A DNA stretch of 64,000 bases, taken from Limnanthes douglasii subsp. nivea. Taxonomy: Eukaryota; Streptophyta; Magnoliopsida; Brassicales; Limnanthaceae. A model generated the notes under the pieces. The model saw only the letters and a list, made by a program, of their open reading frames with translations, was not told the origin of the DNA and made no database searches. The stretch is from assembly GCA_036936605.1 (NCBI GenBank), contig JAUPFV010000004.1, positions 136,843,473 through 136,907,472 of the forward strand, in the 5' to 3' direction. Every line of letters starts with the position of its first letter. Positions within the stretch are counted from its first letter, which is position 1. The translations under genes and the position numbers were made by a program. Positions 46,244-58,429 of the stretch are shown in pieces.

Positions 46244-46768
46244 TGTTGGGAATTTTTTTTAGAGATTTCCGGATAAACTCTGAAGTCTTGTTTTGAAAAT
46301 TTTAGATTGAAATTATTTTGGTGGTTCTCCAAAATTTTCAATTATTTTGGTGGTTCTCCAAAATTTTCAACCGGATAAAATCAGAGCGTATGCATTTGAA
46401 CAACGAGAATGAATTTTTGTTCTTATTATTTTTTTTCTTCAACAGAACCATACTTATTTATTCAACCAAATTTCAAAAACTGTAAAACAGTTTTAAGTCC
46501 AATAACGGCTATTATTTTAAATGATAAAAACAGGCAAAATTATTCAAATTCAAATTTGAATTAATTTTCCAAATTCAAAATTTCCATGAATATTCAAAAT
46601 AGCCTTATCATTTAAAATAAATTTAACCACAACCAGGAGCCGCCCCTTGGACCCACTAATCATAATATATTCTAACAAGCGTGTACTCCACACTCTCCGA
46701 CTTGCTCGATAATATATTACGACTGCATTGGTCGACTAGTCAATCCAATTACACTAAAATATCCAACA
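46244..46768 (-). repeat. 5' LTR of gene-carrying copia
   Basis: 525 bp, partner of 42435-42956, followed by the TSD TTAAC at 46769-46773. Confidence 0.93.
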
Positions 46769-46773
46769 TTAAC

Positions 46774-47750
46774 TTCAATAATTAAATCAGAGACATTTGT
46801 ATCTGCTCCTTTATATTTAAAGTTGTTTTAAAATATCTATGCATCTTATAATGAAAAACATAAAAACTCAATCAACAATAAAATTTAAACTTAACAAAGC
46901 AAAATAAAAATTATGATTTATGCAAGTCTATTTGCTCTTAAATTGAACTCTACAACTCTATATATTAAGAGAAAACATTGATCATCCAATATTAATTTTT
47001 GTAACTAGTAAATAATAACATAAAACATGTAGTAAAGCTTCGATTTTGAAAATTAATAACATAGAGACATAATAAATAAGTTAGTGTTTAAAGGTGAAAA
47101 TCGAATATAGTAGGAAAACAATTTGCAGCTTGTTGTAGTTAGAGTTTTCTTACCAATATTATCTATATAAATTTATATTATTCTTTAATTTAACATATTT
47201 ATTTATATTAAAATAATATAAAATTATTTGTAACAAATTCTATATATAAATTTATATTATTTTTTGAATTAATATGTTTAAAAAATAAATTACTATTTAT
47301 ATTAAAATAATATAGATTTGATATTTTATTTATAATAAAAAATAAATTACTATTAATATTAAAATAATATAGATTTGAAATCATAGATATGTTATTATTT
47401 ATATAATCTATATATAAATTTATATTATTTTTTAAATTAATATATTTATTTATATCTAAATAATACAAATTAGTATTTTTTATATACTAAAAAATAAATT
47501 ATTTATTTATATTAAAATAATATACATGATAAAAATCTACATATATAACAAAACTAATATAAATTGTAAATCTATTGGTTTCATGACCTTATGTTTGCCA
47601 ACAAAAGTAACATCTGACTACTGTAGTTAAGTACTAAATATTCTATTTAAAGAAAACATCTGGCTCGGCCTATACCGTACCGTACATGTAATTTTAACTT
47701 TACCACTTAGTGTTCATACACAACGGTCAACCAGGCCTAATACTAATGGT
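46774..47750. repeat. AT-rich repeats, copy B counterpart of 34427-35437
   Basis: Resumes the copy A sequence exactly after the copia TSD. The ~65-bp AT repeat is at about 47160-47530. The hAT left end is damaged: about 16 bp around CATTTAATTAGGG are missing near 47757. Confidence 0.75.
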
Positions 47751-48106
47751 TTATACGGTAAATGGGTTTGGAACCGCGAGAAAAAAATGGAGAAAAAATG
47801 GAAAAGAGAATGGGGATCTGTTAGAAATTAAATGAGAATCTGCGAATCTGGTCCGTTATATTTGTAATCTGGCAAACATATTAAGACCTACATAGGTAGT
47901 AACCGGTAGAACTGCAACCCGACAGACGTGTTTAAATATTATAAGTATTGTAATTATTTTACAAACCAAAATCATAGATTAAGTTATATTTTAAAAATAT
48001 TTTTATAATGTATATGATTATAAATATTATTACATTTTGGTTAGTATTATTTTTCTTTGGTTATTAATATTTTAAGTGTTGTAATTATATATAAATCAAA
48101 ATTTTA

Positions 48107-49569
48107 ATTTTTTTTTGGATAAAGTACCATTTAAGGTTAATACCCAAAGTATTATCAATCTAAGATCCACATTTTCATTAATCTCCAAGAAAGACTTGTT
48201 TTAGTCAAATATTTATCATTAAAGACCCACTAATACCTTAAATACGCCTACTCTATAATATAAAAGGCTTTTAGACTAATTCTTCACCTTTTCCCCAATT
48301 TTTTTTCTCTCTCTTCGTGAATAGAACAACTCTCTATTAGGCGATTCATTCATTTTTTTGCTCGATTTTGTTGTTTTTCTTTTGTTTTTATATGATTTTG
48401 ATTTGTGTTTTTACTTGATTATGAGAAGATACTTGATGTTTTGTGTGTTTGAAACTCGAATTTGAGCTCGAAATCGTTGTTTTTTTAAGATATGTTTTCG
48501 TTCGTTTTCGTAGTGTTTCGAGTCGAACTTCTTGCTAGTTTTGAGTTTGAATTATGGTAATGTAGTTTATTTGTAGCATTGTATTAGCGTTTCGTCAAAT
48601 TTAGTGTTTTTTTTTTGTTTTTTTTTGGGATTTTCAGTCGCGTAACAGTTTCTGTATTTTTAGTGAAGAAGATGTGAAACGTTCAATTTCAGTGAGTTAA
48701 TATAGATGCGAAGCCTGTATGTTTCTTCACTGGTAGATGCCAAAACATATTCTCTAATAGATGTGAAACGTTTGTATTTGTAGATACTGATAGTTGCGAA
48801 ACGTGTAATTCTACTGTAATGGTAGATGCGAAACACGTCTTTGATAGATGCGAAACACTATTTGTTCTTTAAAAAAAAGTAATTCAAAACATATCATGAG
48901 TGTACTAGTTTTTTTCGTCTTGAAAAAATAAAACCAACGGTATTTTCATTTTTTTCGAGTTAGGGTTTAAAAGATACAGATTTTTAAAGTTTTAAAATTT
49001 ATTAGGGTTTCGCGAAGAAGATGCGAAACCTTCTTCGTTATGATAGATATAAAATGTGTTTTGTTATGCTAGATGCAAATCCTTATTTATTCTGCTAGAT
49101 GCGAAACGTTCTTTATTTTTATAGATGCCAAACCTTCTTTATTTTGGTAGGTGCGAAACCTTCTTTATTTTGATAGATGCGAAAATTTCTTTATTTTACT
49201 AGATGAGAAACCTTTTTGTTTTGATAGATGCGAAACCTTCTTTATTTTGATAGATGCGAAACCAGTCACTAGATGCGAAACCATATAGCTGAGAAACGTG
49301 TGTAAAATATTTTTTTAAAAAAAAATCAAAACATATCATGAATGGTACCAGTTTTGTTCGTCTTAAAAACGAAACCAATGGTATTTTTAGACTTTTTTTC
49401 CGAGTTGAGGTCTAAAAGATACGAACCTTTAAAAAAGAAGAAGTTGGTTACTGTATTTTATATAAAAGGGTATTTATGGTATAAAGTATCTTAAAAATTT
49501 TAGGTCTTTATCCGTAATAAGTTTGCTGAATGAGTCTTTATTGAAAAGTCTCCCTTATTACTTTTAAGG
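48107..49569. mobile_element. nested MULE-like element (copy B)
   Basis: Copy B counterpart of 35793-37265 with the same ends, TATA-like ATATAAAAGG (about 48259), CT tract and minisatellite (48662-49290). Confidence 0.5.
48662..49290. repeat. 26-bp minisatellite, copy B
   Basis: Same TAGATGCGAAAC-based unit as copy A, with small differences in single copies. Confidence 0.85.
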
Positions 49570-50205
49570 TTATAATGTTATTATTACATTTTGAATATTA
49601 TTATTATATTTTGGTTTTAAATATGAGAAGTGTTGATATTATGTTATAAATCAAAACCATATCTTATAATGTTAAAATATTACAAGTTTTATGGTTATAA
49701 TTTTAATATTATATTTTGAATATTATTATTATGACTTGGTTATAAATAGTAGTAGTGTTGTTATTATTTTTTAAACCGAAATCATATTTTATGATGGTAA
49801 AATATTACAAGTCGTATGGTTGTCATTTTATTATTACATTTTGATTATTATTGTGATTTGTTATAAATATTACAAATTTTTGTTATTATTTTTTAAACCA
49901 AAATCATATCTTATATATATTACTCTTGCGGGGCCATGAGTTGTATACATATTTTCAAATTAAAATACAAAATAGTAAAAATCTATTACAAACAACATTC
50001 ATCTTCTTCAAGTTCTTATTAGTAACAACTAATAACAACTAATATCGCATATAAAATTAAAATTAAAATTAAAAGAACTAATTTAAATAACTACAACAAG
50101 TAAATAACTTGATAAATTATACGAAGCTCTTAATTGACCTATTATAATGTTATCACAATGTTATTTAAGTTTTTTTATCAAATAAAAACAATTAGCAAAT
50201 AAAAT

Positions 50206-50560
50206 CGAACTATTTCGAAAGTAGAACTATAATATGTAAAATAAGAAAGTATAGTTTTATGGAATTTCTAGAACTAGTTGAGAGAATTAGAGAGATGTAG
50301 AGTAGGTTTGAGAGATTGTGAGTTTGTAGTTGGGGTCTCCTCTATTTATAGGGGATTGCAAATTTAGACCCTCCACACATTTTTTTTGAATTTTGAATTT
50401 TTTAATGGATCTCCCGTGTAAATAGAGAAGACCCGAACTCCAAACTCAGAATCTCTCAAACCTAATCTAGATCTCTCTAAATCCCTCAACTAGTTCTAGA
50501 AATTCTATAAAGTCTACTTTCTTATTTTATATATTGTAGTTCTACTTTCAGAATAGTTCG
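50206..50560. repeat. long inverted repeat (hairpin), copy B
   Basis: Left arm about 50206-50350, right arm about 50416-50560, same fold as copy A. Both arms have changed at only a few sites between copies. Confidence 0.9.
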
Positions 50561-51124
50561 ATTTTTTTTTCTTGTTTGGTTTATTAATGAATTTTTTGTT
50601 TTGCTTCTATTTTTTATTAAATGTTATTTAAATCTATTTCAATTTCAATTTTTATTTTGTTATATACAAGTAATTTATGTTTATGTATATATTTATACAA
50701 TTCTAAAAGCTTTAAATTTATACTTCAAATATTGAATAGTTCGAAAATACAATAAACTATTTAAATCGTCTAAACATATACACCTCAAGCTTGAAAGATC
50801 TAAAGAACTACCTAATAATTTAAAATCAAAATAAAATTATATGTCTAATAGGTATATATTATTTAATATCTACCTAATATTAAATAGAATATCTTAAATA
50901 TCTAAATATAATCAAATAATATCAAAATCATATTGCAATTATCTTGTTTACGATATCTTGTTTAAGACAATCAAATTATTAATTTTATAATCGTAAAAAT
51001 ATTTTCAATAATATAATAATTTATTATCAAAATACAATTAGATGTGTATATATTATTTAATATCTACCTAATATTAAATAAAATATCTTAAATATCTAAA
51101 TATAATCAAACAATATCAAAATCA

Positions 51125-51480
51125 GGTTAAAAACCTTGTCAAGTCACTCGTGTATGACACTTGTTGAATTCGTGCCACTACCTTTCCTTCGTCCCCAAAA
51201 CGAGTCATTTGTGTTTTAGATAGTTGTATTTTTGCCACTGGCGCGTGTAAAAGCACAGAAAGGTAACACGTGGCACCCCATATGTACACAACTCTGTTGC
51301 ATATACGGCCACTCCTATTTTCCTTCCAAAAATACACATGTTCAGTTTGACCTTTTGCTTTTAACTTTTTAACTTTTTTACTGCCCCTTTTAATTTTTTA
51401 CTGACCCATTTAAAGTTTTACCCATACTACTGTAATTACCCACTATTAAACCCAGCCCATCCCATTTACCCCATATATCT
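51125..51480 (+). repeat. MULE left terminal inverted repeat
   Basis: Pairs with 57180-57530. Conserved blocks include CCCCAAAACGAGTCATTTGTG and ACACGTGGCA, a G-box-like core in both ends that may bind host factors. Confidence 0.93.
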
Positions 51481-51595
51481 ACTTCTTTACTTGCTTTAAA
51501 ACCATAATTTCCCAGCTTCACCATAGCCTCCTTCAAGACTTCGGTAATACCCTAATTCCCTTCTTCACATAGCCACCTTCTACAAACCCCTAACA

Positions 51596-52013
51596 ATGCC
51601 GTCCTCCTCCTGTACATCAAAACAACCATCTAATTTAGGGTTTTGTGAATGTGGGCTACCAAGCATAACAAAAACGTCTTGGACAGTCCCAAATCGTGGC
51701 AGAATATTCAGTGGATGTTGTAATTTTGGGGTAAGTTTTATTTTACAGTGAAGCATATTGTTTTTTGCTTCAATAGTTACTTTATTACTCTATTTCTTCT
51801 CCTCTTAACCGATTTTTGTTTATAAAAAAGGTCAGTACTGCAAATACTGTAGATAGATCGATTTCAGTGGTTAACAGTAGGTCACAGACCGTGATTAACG
51901 GTCTATTGAAGCAACGTGGGAAGATGAAAGCTGAAATTCAAAGGAAGAACTGGATAATTAGGGTTCTATGTGTATGTCTAGTTTTTTGTTTTTTGGTAAT
52001 TGTCTGTTTTTAG
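51596..52013 (+). CDS. MULE-borne GRF zinc finger + membrane segment protein
   Basis: Two exons, 51596-51730 and 51831-52013 (donor GGG|GTAAGT, acceptor AAAAAAG|GTC, phase 0), encoding 105 residues with no stop or shift. Residues about 15-42 read FCECGLPSITKTSWTVPNRG then RIFSGCCNFG, the GRF zinc finger (PF06839: C-x-CG, TSWT-x-x-N-x-GR-x-F-x-x-C). A polar stretch leads to a hydrophobic segment VLCVCLVFCFLVIVCF at the C-terminus, one likely tail-anchor membrane helix. GRF fingers bind single-stranded nucleic acid in other proteins; plant GRF-plus-tail proteins (At4g04775-like) are uncharacterised. It lies just inside the left inverted repeat, which probably supplies its promoter, and is transcribed opposite to the transposase. 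The ATG at 51596 is the first in frame. Confidence 0.75.
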
Positions 52014-52591
52014 TCTACATATTTAAAGAATTTTGTATCAGGTGTAGGTAATATATATTGTATGTCTCTTGGATTATGAAATTTAATTTCAATTATGATG
52101 TTTGAAATTTGAAATAATTTTTGTGTATTGAACTGAATTGTGATAGAAAATCTTGTAGTTCTTATTTTGTGTATTGATTTTTGTGGTGATGAATTATGTT
52201 AGGAATGTATATGATGTAAGTAAATGCACCTTAAAACCAAACACATATCATTAGTGAGGGACATAATTCAGTGGCTGTTAAAAGCATTAACTAACAGCAT
52301 ATGAATGACCTTCATTTTACACCCAAAATGCAAGCTAAATTTTCATACACTAATCAATTACATCAACAAAGCAGTTAATGAGTACACAAATTTAGTCTTG
52401 AAATTGTATGGTTATTAAATAAACCATGAAATAAAGTCTTGAGTGCTTAAACAACAACATACAACACCTTCAAATACATAAACCATAAATTGTGCTTGTG
52501 CATAACATACATCACATTACAATAAAAAACCCTGAACATGGGCAGTCTACACAGAACATCCTTCAACATAACACAAAAAAACCCTTAAAGC

Positions 52592-55500
52592 TACTTTTGT
52601 GGTTGGGTAATATTGACAACATAATTACCACTATCTTTTACCGACGCTTGTGAACCACCAGTTGCCACTGCCTCGTTGCCAGATTTTCTGGTCGATCCAC
52701 CAGAAGCTGCTGATACAGACCCACCAGCAGATGCTGCAGCCCCATGTGTTGCCACAACAGAAAAACAAGGTGCAGATGATAAAGGTCCACCTACTGTGGG
52801 CTACTTGAAATGACCACCAACTGTTTGAAGCAACCTCCTCTTTCTACCTCTGATTTACACCTTAAGAGCCTCCTTGTACCCTTGCATACTTCCACCACTA
52901 ACACAACCATTATGTGGTGAACTGATGTTGTTTTGAGAAGAATATAGAGTACCAGCCTGTAATAAAAAAATATTATAAAACTAGATGTTTTCAAGATAAT
53001 GAACAAAATCACTTTAATAGAAAAAGTGAAGGAATCTTACAGGTGGGGTAGTGTGACTGGCCAAAGAGTTGTCCCTTCTTTTAAAATAGTGGATCACACT
53101 ACCCTGCTCACACACAACAACCAAAATAATATAAATGTAAAAGTTAAAGTAATTAGACTACCAAAAAAGGACCACTTCACCAACTGGGCCACAAATATTA
53201 ATATCTTTGAAAGTAAATTTGGACCACACTAAGAGACAGAACTTACATCAGGCATCAATGTGCCTTGAGTCCATACAGAGGCTCCTTCATGCTGTTAGAA
53301 AGTAGATAACATCAAAAAACATCAATAAAGTCACAAGTAGCTACTTCAACCAAGCTGAAAACTCAAAGGAAAACCAACACCACAAGCAAGACCATCACAA
53401 CAACCATGAAAATATATTCACAAGCGTCTGAAAATTACCGGGAATCCTGTAGATCTCGGAGTTTGAGCAGCAGCTGTTGGGGTTGTGGCTTCAACCTGTT
53501 GAAAATAAGAGACAACATCAACAAATATGAAATCGCAAGTGTCACCAACAGGTAAGTATAACAATATATTGTATATATCTATTGGTATTATATAACATTT
53601 ATCGGTGCAAAAGGAGTATTGGCTGTGGAAGTGGCTGCACTACTTGCTTGACCGGGGGTAGAGGTACATCTTCGTTTGTTATGTCCTACTGCCTTACAGT
53701 TGGTACATCGTGCTATATTGTAACTCCAAGATAACCTTGCCACTTCTAATGTGGTGTCTTGCAATGGAGGCTGCAGTCTCTCGGAAGGATCCCTCCTCGT
53801 GGAAGTTTGACACCTTCCTCTTACTATCTGAACTGGTGGAGGCATGACAGGCTGTAGATGGTTCATAGGCCAAAACTGGTATCCATTAATTGGGTTTATT
53901 AAATAGAGTAGATAGCTTTCTGTGTAGCCACCTTGAACCACTTAGCTACGTAGTCCACCGGGTTCCTCTCTGACTGTGAATACCTTCTTCATGTTGGCGT
54001 ACAGATGTCGAGCACATAATCGATGCTCAGCGTTTGGGAACAATTCCTTCAAGGCTGGAACAAGCCCCTTCTGTTTGACTGAAATCCACGTGAAACTGGC
54101 TCAATTGTGTATGTTAACATCATTTGCTAACAGTTCCAGAAACCATTGCCAAGAAGACCTGCTTTCACTCTCAACCACTGCCCAAGCAAGAGGATACATC
54201 TGCTCGTTTGCGTCAACAACAACTGCAACAAGCAGTTGTCCTCCAAACGCCCCTTTAAAAAACACCCGTCTAGCTCAAGCACAAGCCTACACCCAGCATC
54301 AAACCCCTTCTTCAACCCTTCTATACACACATAAACTCTTTCGAACTCTGAATCGTTACATTGAACAACCACTATAGTCCCTAGGTTGGTTCGTATAAGC
54401 TCATCACCGTACTGTCGAAGCTTCCTGTACTGAATCCTGTCATCACCAATGATCATATTTAGCGCTATCGACTTTGCATGGTACGCCTTTGATCTAGTGA
54501 TCTTCACCAAAAAATCCTTGGCCAACTCAGCCATTAAATTCTTGACAAACCAGTCGGGATCATCTTATCAATGCCTTAGATAATGTTTTTATCCACTGCA
54601 CGTTGACAAATCTGTTAAGGTGAGTGGGAACACAAGTGTGGTTATCATTGAGTGTCTTTATCCTCCACGCAAGTGCACAACCTTGGTTAGAAGCCCAGAT
54701 AAACCATTTGCAGGTTGGCTCGCTACATTTATAACTGCACCGCATCTTGTCATTCTTGTAGACTTTTACACTACGGTGTTGTTTAATGCTGTACTCTTTC
54801 ACCACATCTTTCAAAGACTGTTTGGATGTAAATTCAAGGCCTACTGCCAACTGAATATACTTCAGTTCACTGGGTGGCCTGAAAGTTCTTATCTTTGGCA
54901 TGAATTTTTTGGGTCTGGTCCTTCTCGAAGCGATAGATTCTTCTTCTTCTGTATCGGGGATGGTCAAATTGTCCGAGCTTATGAAATCTTCCTCAGTACC
55001 ACAGTCACTGTATACACTTCCATTAGAACAGACCTCCTCATCGTCGCTTTTAGTTGGGCTATATTCAGTCGGGCCGTAACTGCTGTCTGCACTATCATCG
55101 CTATCACTATCCATCTGGCCAGGCTGTGGTTTGTGTTCATGCATCTCGTCAAACTGCGTCATGTCCACCCCAAAAAACAACGACGCTGTCAGGCCTTTTA
55201 GGCCATCTACTACATGTGAACGAACCTCAACATTACCACCTTCAACTGCCTGTGCACCCACCTCTATATTACAGCCATCATTTGTACCACCAACTTGACC
55301 CCCATCTGCATCAACATGACCTAAACCAGCGTCATCACCTGCCTGTCCACCCTTAAATCGATCACCAGCAACATCACCATCACTATCAGCTTCTACTGCA
55401 CCCTTAAATGCATCACCCTACACATGATCATCTATAGCATCATCTGCACCCTTAACTGCATCACCCTCCACATAATCATCTACAACATCATCTGCACCCT

Positions 55501-56662
55501 CTGCACCATCACCCTCTATACCAGCCCCCACATAATCATATACATCCTCTACACCATCATCTTGCCCCTCTAAACCAGCATTGACATCAACATTTACATT
55601 GTCCCCTACCATATCAACACTAATATCAACTGTAACACTAGCGTCTAGACCACCCCCCTGACCCTCTAAACCATCATTCATAGCAACATTCATACTATAC
55701 CCTACTCTATCAATATTAACACCAACTGTAACACCAACCTGTATATCATCAACATCACACTTACCAGCTAATCCATCTGTTTCGCCAGAACCTTCTAGCC
55801 TATTATCTGCACCGTTCTTTTTCGGGAAGAACTCATCATACATTTCATCTATGAACGTTTCAGAAGCCTCATCGTAATCTTCCTCAACATTATTCTCAAC
55901 ATTACATTGCATTATTTTCAACGCCATCAACTTCTACTTCACCCAAATCATATTCAACCAACACATTTTCAACCAGATCAATTCCAACAAATTCATTTTC
56001 TACACCATCTCTACCTTGATCTAAACCATCATTTGTGCCCTGACCTAAACGAGTATCATTACCTTATCCTAAACCAGCATCATAACCCTATCCTAAACCA
56101 GCATCTCTACCCTGACCTAAGCCATCATCTGTACCCTATCCTAAACCAGCATCACTACACTGACCTAAACCACCATATGTACCCTAACCTAAACCATCAT
56201 CTTTACCCTGACCCAAACCAACATCAATAGGTTCACTCCTACGTACAATGCTACTGGCGCCTTCTACGTTAACTGTAGGTACTGTCTGTGGCTTTTTTTC
56301 CTTTTAGTAGGAGATACGATTCTCAAAGGAGGTGTCATATCTGAGTATATGGTCACTAATCTGCTTTCATCCAACTTTTGGGTCATCATGAATGCATCTG
56401 CATCACTGTTTATTAGTTAGATTTTATGTCCAGGACCAGAGAACTTGTAGCCAAATTGGTAGTGTCCACAAGTCCCTGCTGCATCGGTCAATGAGTGAAT
56501 CTCATGTAGCTCCAGGATAGAGAACCTATCTGAGTTGATGAAACCGATAGTCGTCGATTTCCCTCCAACATACTTCAGAACCCTGCTTTCTCTAAAATAC
56601 CCATCATAATGGTAATCAATAGCAAAAAGGTGTTTGTTAACACTTGAAATTAAACAAAGCAC
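52592..56662 (-). pseudogene. MULE transposase (MuDR-type), broken
   Basis: Coding order: N-terminal LFAIDYHYDGYF block (56630-56420); acidic low-complexity region (56225-55420); disordered acidic segment (55260-54960); MuDR DNA-binding domain (about 54870-54600: LEFTSKQSLKDVVKEYSI, CSYKCSEPTCKWFIWAS, HTC); transposase core (54534-53990). The first catalytic Asp is present (LDGCFLKG, 54268-54270). One base is missing in the C-run 54250-54253, a TGA stands at 54101-54103, and the second catalytic Asp is Val (54077-54079). After HLYANMKKVFTV the sequence jumps (about 53968-53980) to NPVDYVAKWFK, deleting the third catalytic residue and the SWIM finger. A zinc knuckle CTNCKAVGHNKRRC (53665-53708) follows. 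Small tail exons lie at about 53455-53496, 53251-53297, 53042-53106 and 52592-52967. The start exon could not be fixed. Confidence 0.88.
55418..56225 (-). repeat. acidic tandem-repeat coding segment of the transposase
   Basis: From 55970 to 56225 a ~24-27 bp unit based on CCTGACCTAAACCAGCATC recurs about nine times; 55418-55930 encodes an open Asp/Glu/Gly/Val-rich stretch with repeated NAGLEGQDDG-type motifs. It lies between the N-terminal block and the DNA-binding domain. It probably expanded by slippage. Confidence 0.75.
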
Positions 56663-57179
56663 ACATTATAATAAAGAACGCGTACCCTGAATAGAAACTT
56701 AAAGTATGAATAACGAACTAAACGCAAACAGAGACCATATTGTGAAGCTTACCTTGGTATGAACTTTTAGCCATTATAGCCCTAACCAAACCCTCGATTT
56801 GAACTTGTTAGGGTTTGAAATTTAGGCGTCAGTAACTAATTACGGCTTTCAAAAAGAGGAAAGTAGGATACAGACCTAGGGTTTGAAAGACACTGGGTGG
56901 TGACGACAACGAAGTAAGTTATGGTTTCACAGACAGTGAGTCAGTGAGAAGAATCAATGCTTGATGATATAAATTGCGATTAAGAAAGAGAGGGAGAGAG
57001 AGATGGTGAGTGACATAAAGTGAATTGGGATACTGGCGCTTGTTCTTTCAACTTACAGGGAATAGAATTGAGGAGGGAAATGTTAGGGTTGTAAAATTCA
57101 GGGAAATTCACAATTGGGTCATGAAAGGAACTGTGTTAGAACAAAAGAGGTCAGGTTATTCTCAATAAATGGGGCACAG

Positions 57180-57530
57180 TAGGCAAATGGATTTAACAAT
57201 GGGTAATTAGAGTAGTATGGATAAAAATTTAAATGGGTAAGTAAAAAATTAAAAAGGGCAGTAAAAAGTTAGAGAAAAAAAAGTAAAAAAGTTAAAAGCA
57301 AAGGGGTCAAACTAAACATGGGTATTTTTGGAAGGCAAATAGGAGTGACCGGATATGCAAAAGAGTTGTGTACATTGGGATGCCACGTGTCAGCTTTCTG
57401 TACTTTTGCACGCGTCAGTGGCAAAAATGCAACTATCTGAAACACAAATGACTCGTTTTGGGGACGAAGGAAAGGTAATGGTACGAATGCAACAGGTGTC
57501 ATACACCAGTGACTTGACGAGTTTTTAGCC
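57180..57530 (-). repeat. MULE right terminal inverted repeat
   Basis: Inverse of 51125-51480. Open reading frames here (57269-57541) are artefacts of the repeat. Confidence 0.93.
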
Positions 57531-57540
57531 ATCAAAATCA

Positions 57541-57909
57541 TATTACAATTATATTTTTTTTACGATATAATTGTTTTGATTATAAAATTTTGATTAAAAT
57601 AATATAGTATTTAAATTAAAATACAATAAATAGCATAATTATTTCATTTATATCGTATATATCTCAATTATTGAAATTCAACTTAATAAACACATACAAA
57701 TTAATTTTAAATAATATTATAAAATGCTTGATAAGTAGTGCCTTAAATGGGTCTTTTGGTGGATAACCTGCATGAGTTTATCTACCGGACCTGACCCATT
57801 ATACTTGTAACTCGGTCGATCCGTTTACCTGTTAAACCTGCATAAGCAGTAATCCGACAGACCTGCAACCCGACAAACCTGTAATCTGAAATACCTGCAA
57901 TCTGACATA
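57541..57909. other. right arm of the outer hAT
   Basis: Follows the MULE TSD and matches 60350-60540 of the second hAT (AAATTAATTTTAAATAA block). Beyond 57780 it is rich in GACCTGCAACCCGACA subterminal motifs. It continues after the second hAT at 60853-60912. Confidence 0.7.
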
Positions 57910-58429
57910 CCTGCAACTAGGGGTGACAAATGGTTCTGGAACCGCGGTTCAAAGCTGACAATCTGTTTATGAACTGGCGGTTTAACTGCGAAACTGGCCC
58001 ATTAGGACTGCAAACTGGCAGGACCGCAAACCATTAGGACCGCCAGGACCGCATAAGGAGTAAACCGGCAGGACCGCAAACTGGCAGGACCGCCACCCGC
58101 TAGGACCGCGAAACCACGGTTTATTTGTAAAAAACCGCGGTTTATTGGTAAATATTATAAATGTTTTATTTATTTTATAACCAAAATGTTATATTTAAAA
58201 AATATTGAGATATTGCATATTATTATAGAATTATTATTACATTTTGGTTAATATTAATTTGTTTTGGTTAATAATATTTTAAGTGTTGTAATTAATTATT
58301 TAGTCCAAAATTTTAAATATTACTTATGTTATTATCACATTTTGAATATTATTATTATGTTTTTAGATCTAATATTAGTAGTGTTGATTTTAATATTACA
58401 AACCAAAACTATATCTTATCATGTTAAAA

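Larger units (their letters stand above)
42435..46768 (-). mobile_element. copia element carrying host gene pieces
   Basis: LTRs 42435-42956 and 46244-46768 start TGTTGG and end CCAACA (plus strand), and the TSD TTAAC is found at 42430-42434 and 46769-46773. Copy A keeps the empty site. The orientation is minus: the LTR begins TGTTGGATATTTTAGTG, as in the copia at 10084, and the polypurine tract AAAATGGGGGAAGAT borders the left LTR. Only the last part of pol remains (42957-44205). The space where gag, protease, integrase and most of RT should be is filled by about 2 kb with NFXL1 and UPL sequences. By eye the LTRs differ at a few percent. Confidence 0.93.
40518..53054 (+). repeat. tandem duplication, copy B (12.5 kb)
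   Basis: Direct copy of 32503-40512, longer because of the copia element with its TSD (4339 bp) and the retained GRF exon 1 block. The MULE continues past the homology limit at 53054, so copy B holds the original MULE insertion and copy A is the duplicate truncated at the breakpoint. Confidence 0.93.
51125..57530 (-). mobile_element. MULE (Mutator-like element), 6.4 kb, complete ends
   Basis: Flanked by identical 10-bp copies ATCAAAATCA (51115-51124 and 57531-57540). Terminal inverted repeats start GGTTAAAAAC (left) and GGCTAAAAAC (right, minus strand) and match closely for about 240 bp, then loosely to about 350 bp. Two genes face each other: a transposase pseudogene on the minus strand and a GRF-type gene on the plus strand near the left end. 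It is inserted in the outer hAT. A truncated duplicate is at 38860-40512. Confidence 0.96.

Noticed and set aside
42435..46768. Reading the two LTRs as solo LTRs from separate insertions.
   Set aside because: A single TTAAC pair flanks the whole interval, copy A has the empty site, and the interior has the polypurine tract and pol end in matching orientation.
54620..55356. Long plus-strand open frames opposite the MULE transposase.
   Set aside because: Antisense shadows of the DNA-binding domain and acidic region; no recognisable protein pattern.
57269..57541. 90-codon minus-strand open frame in the MULE right end (and 38889-39122, 51122-51337).
   Set aside because: Lies in the terminal inverted repeat; not conserved as a frame between the two ends.
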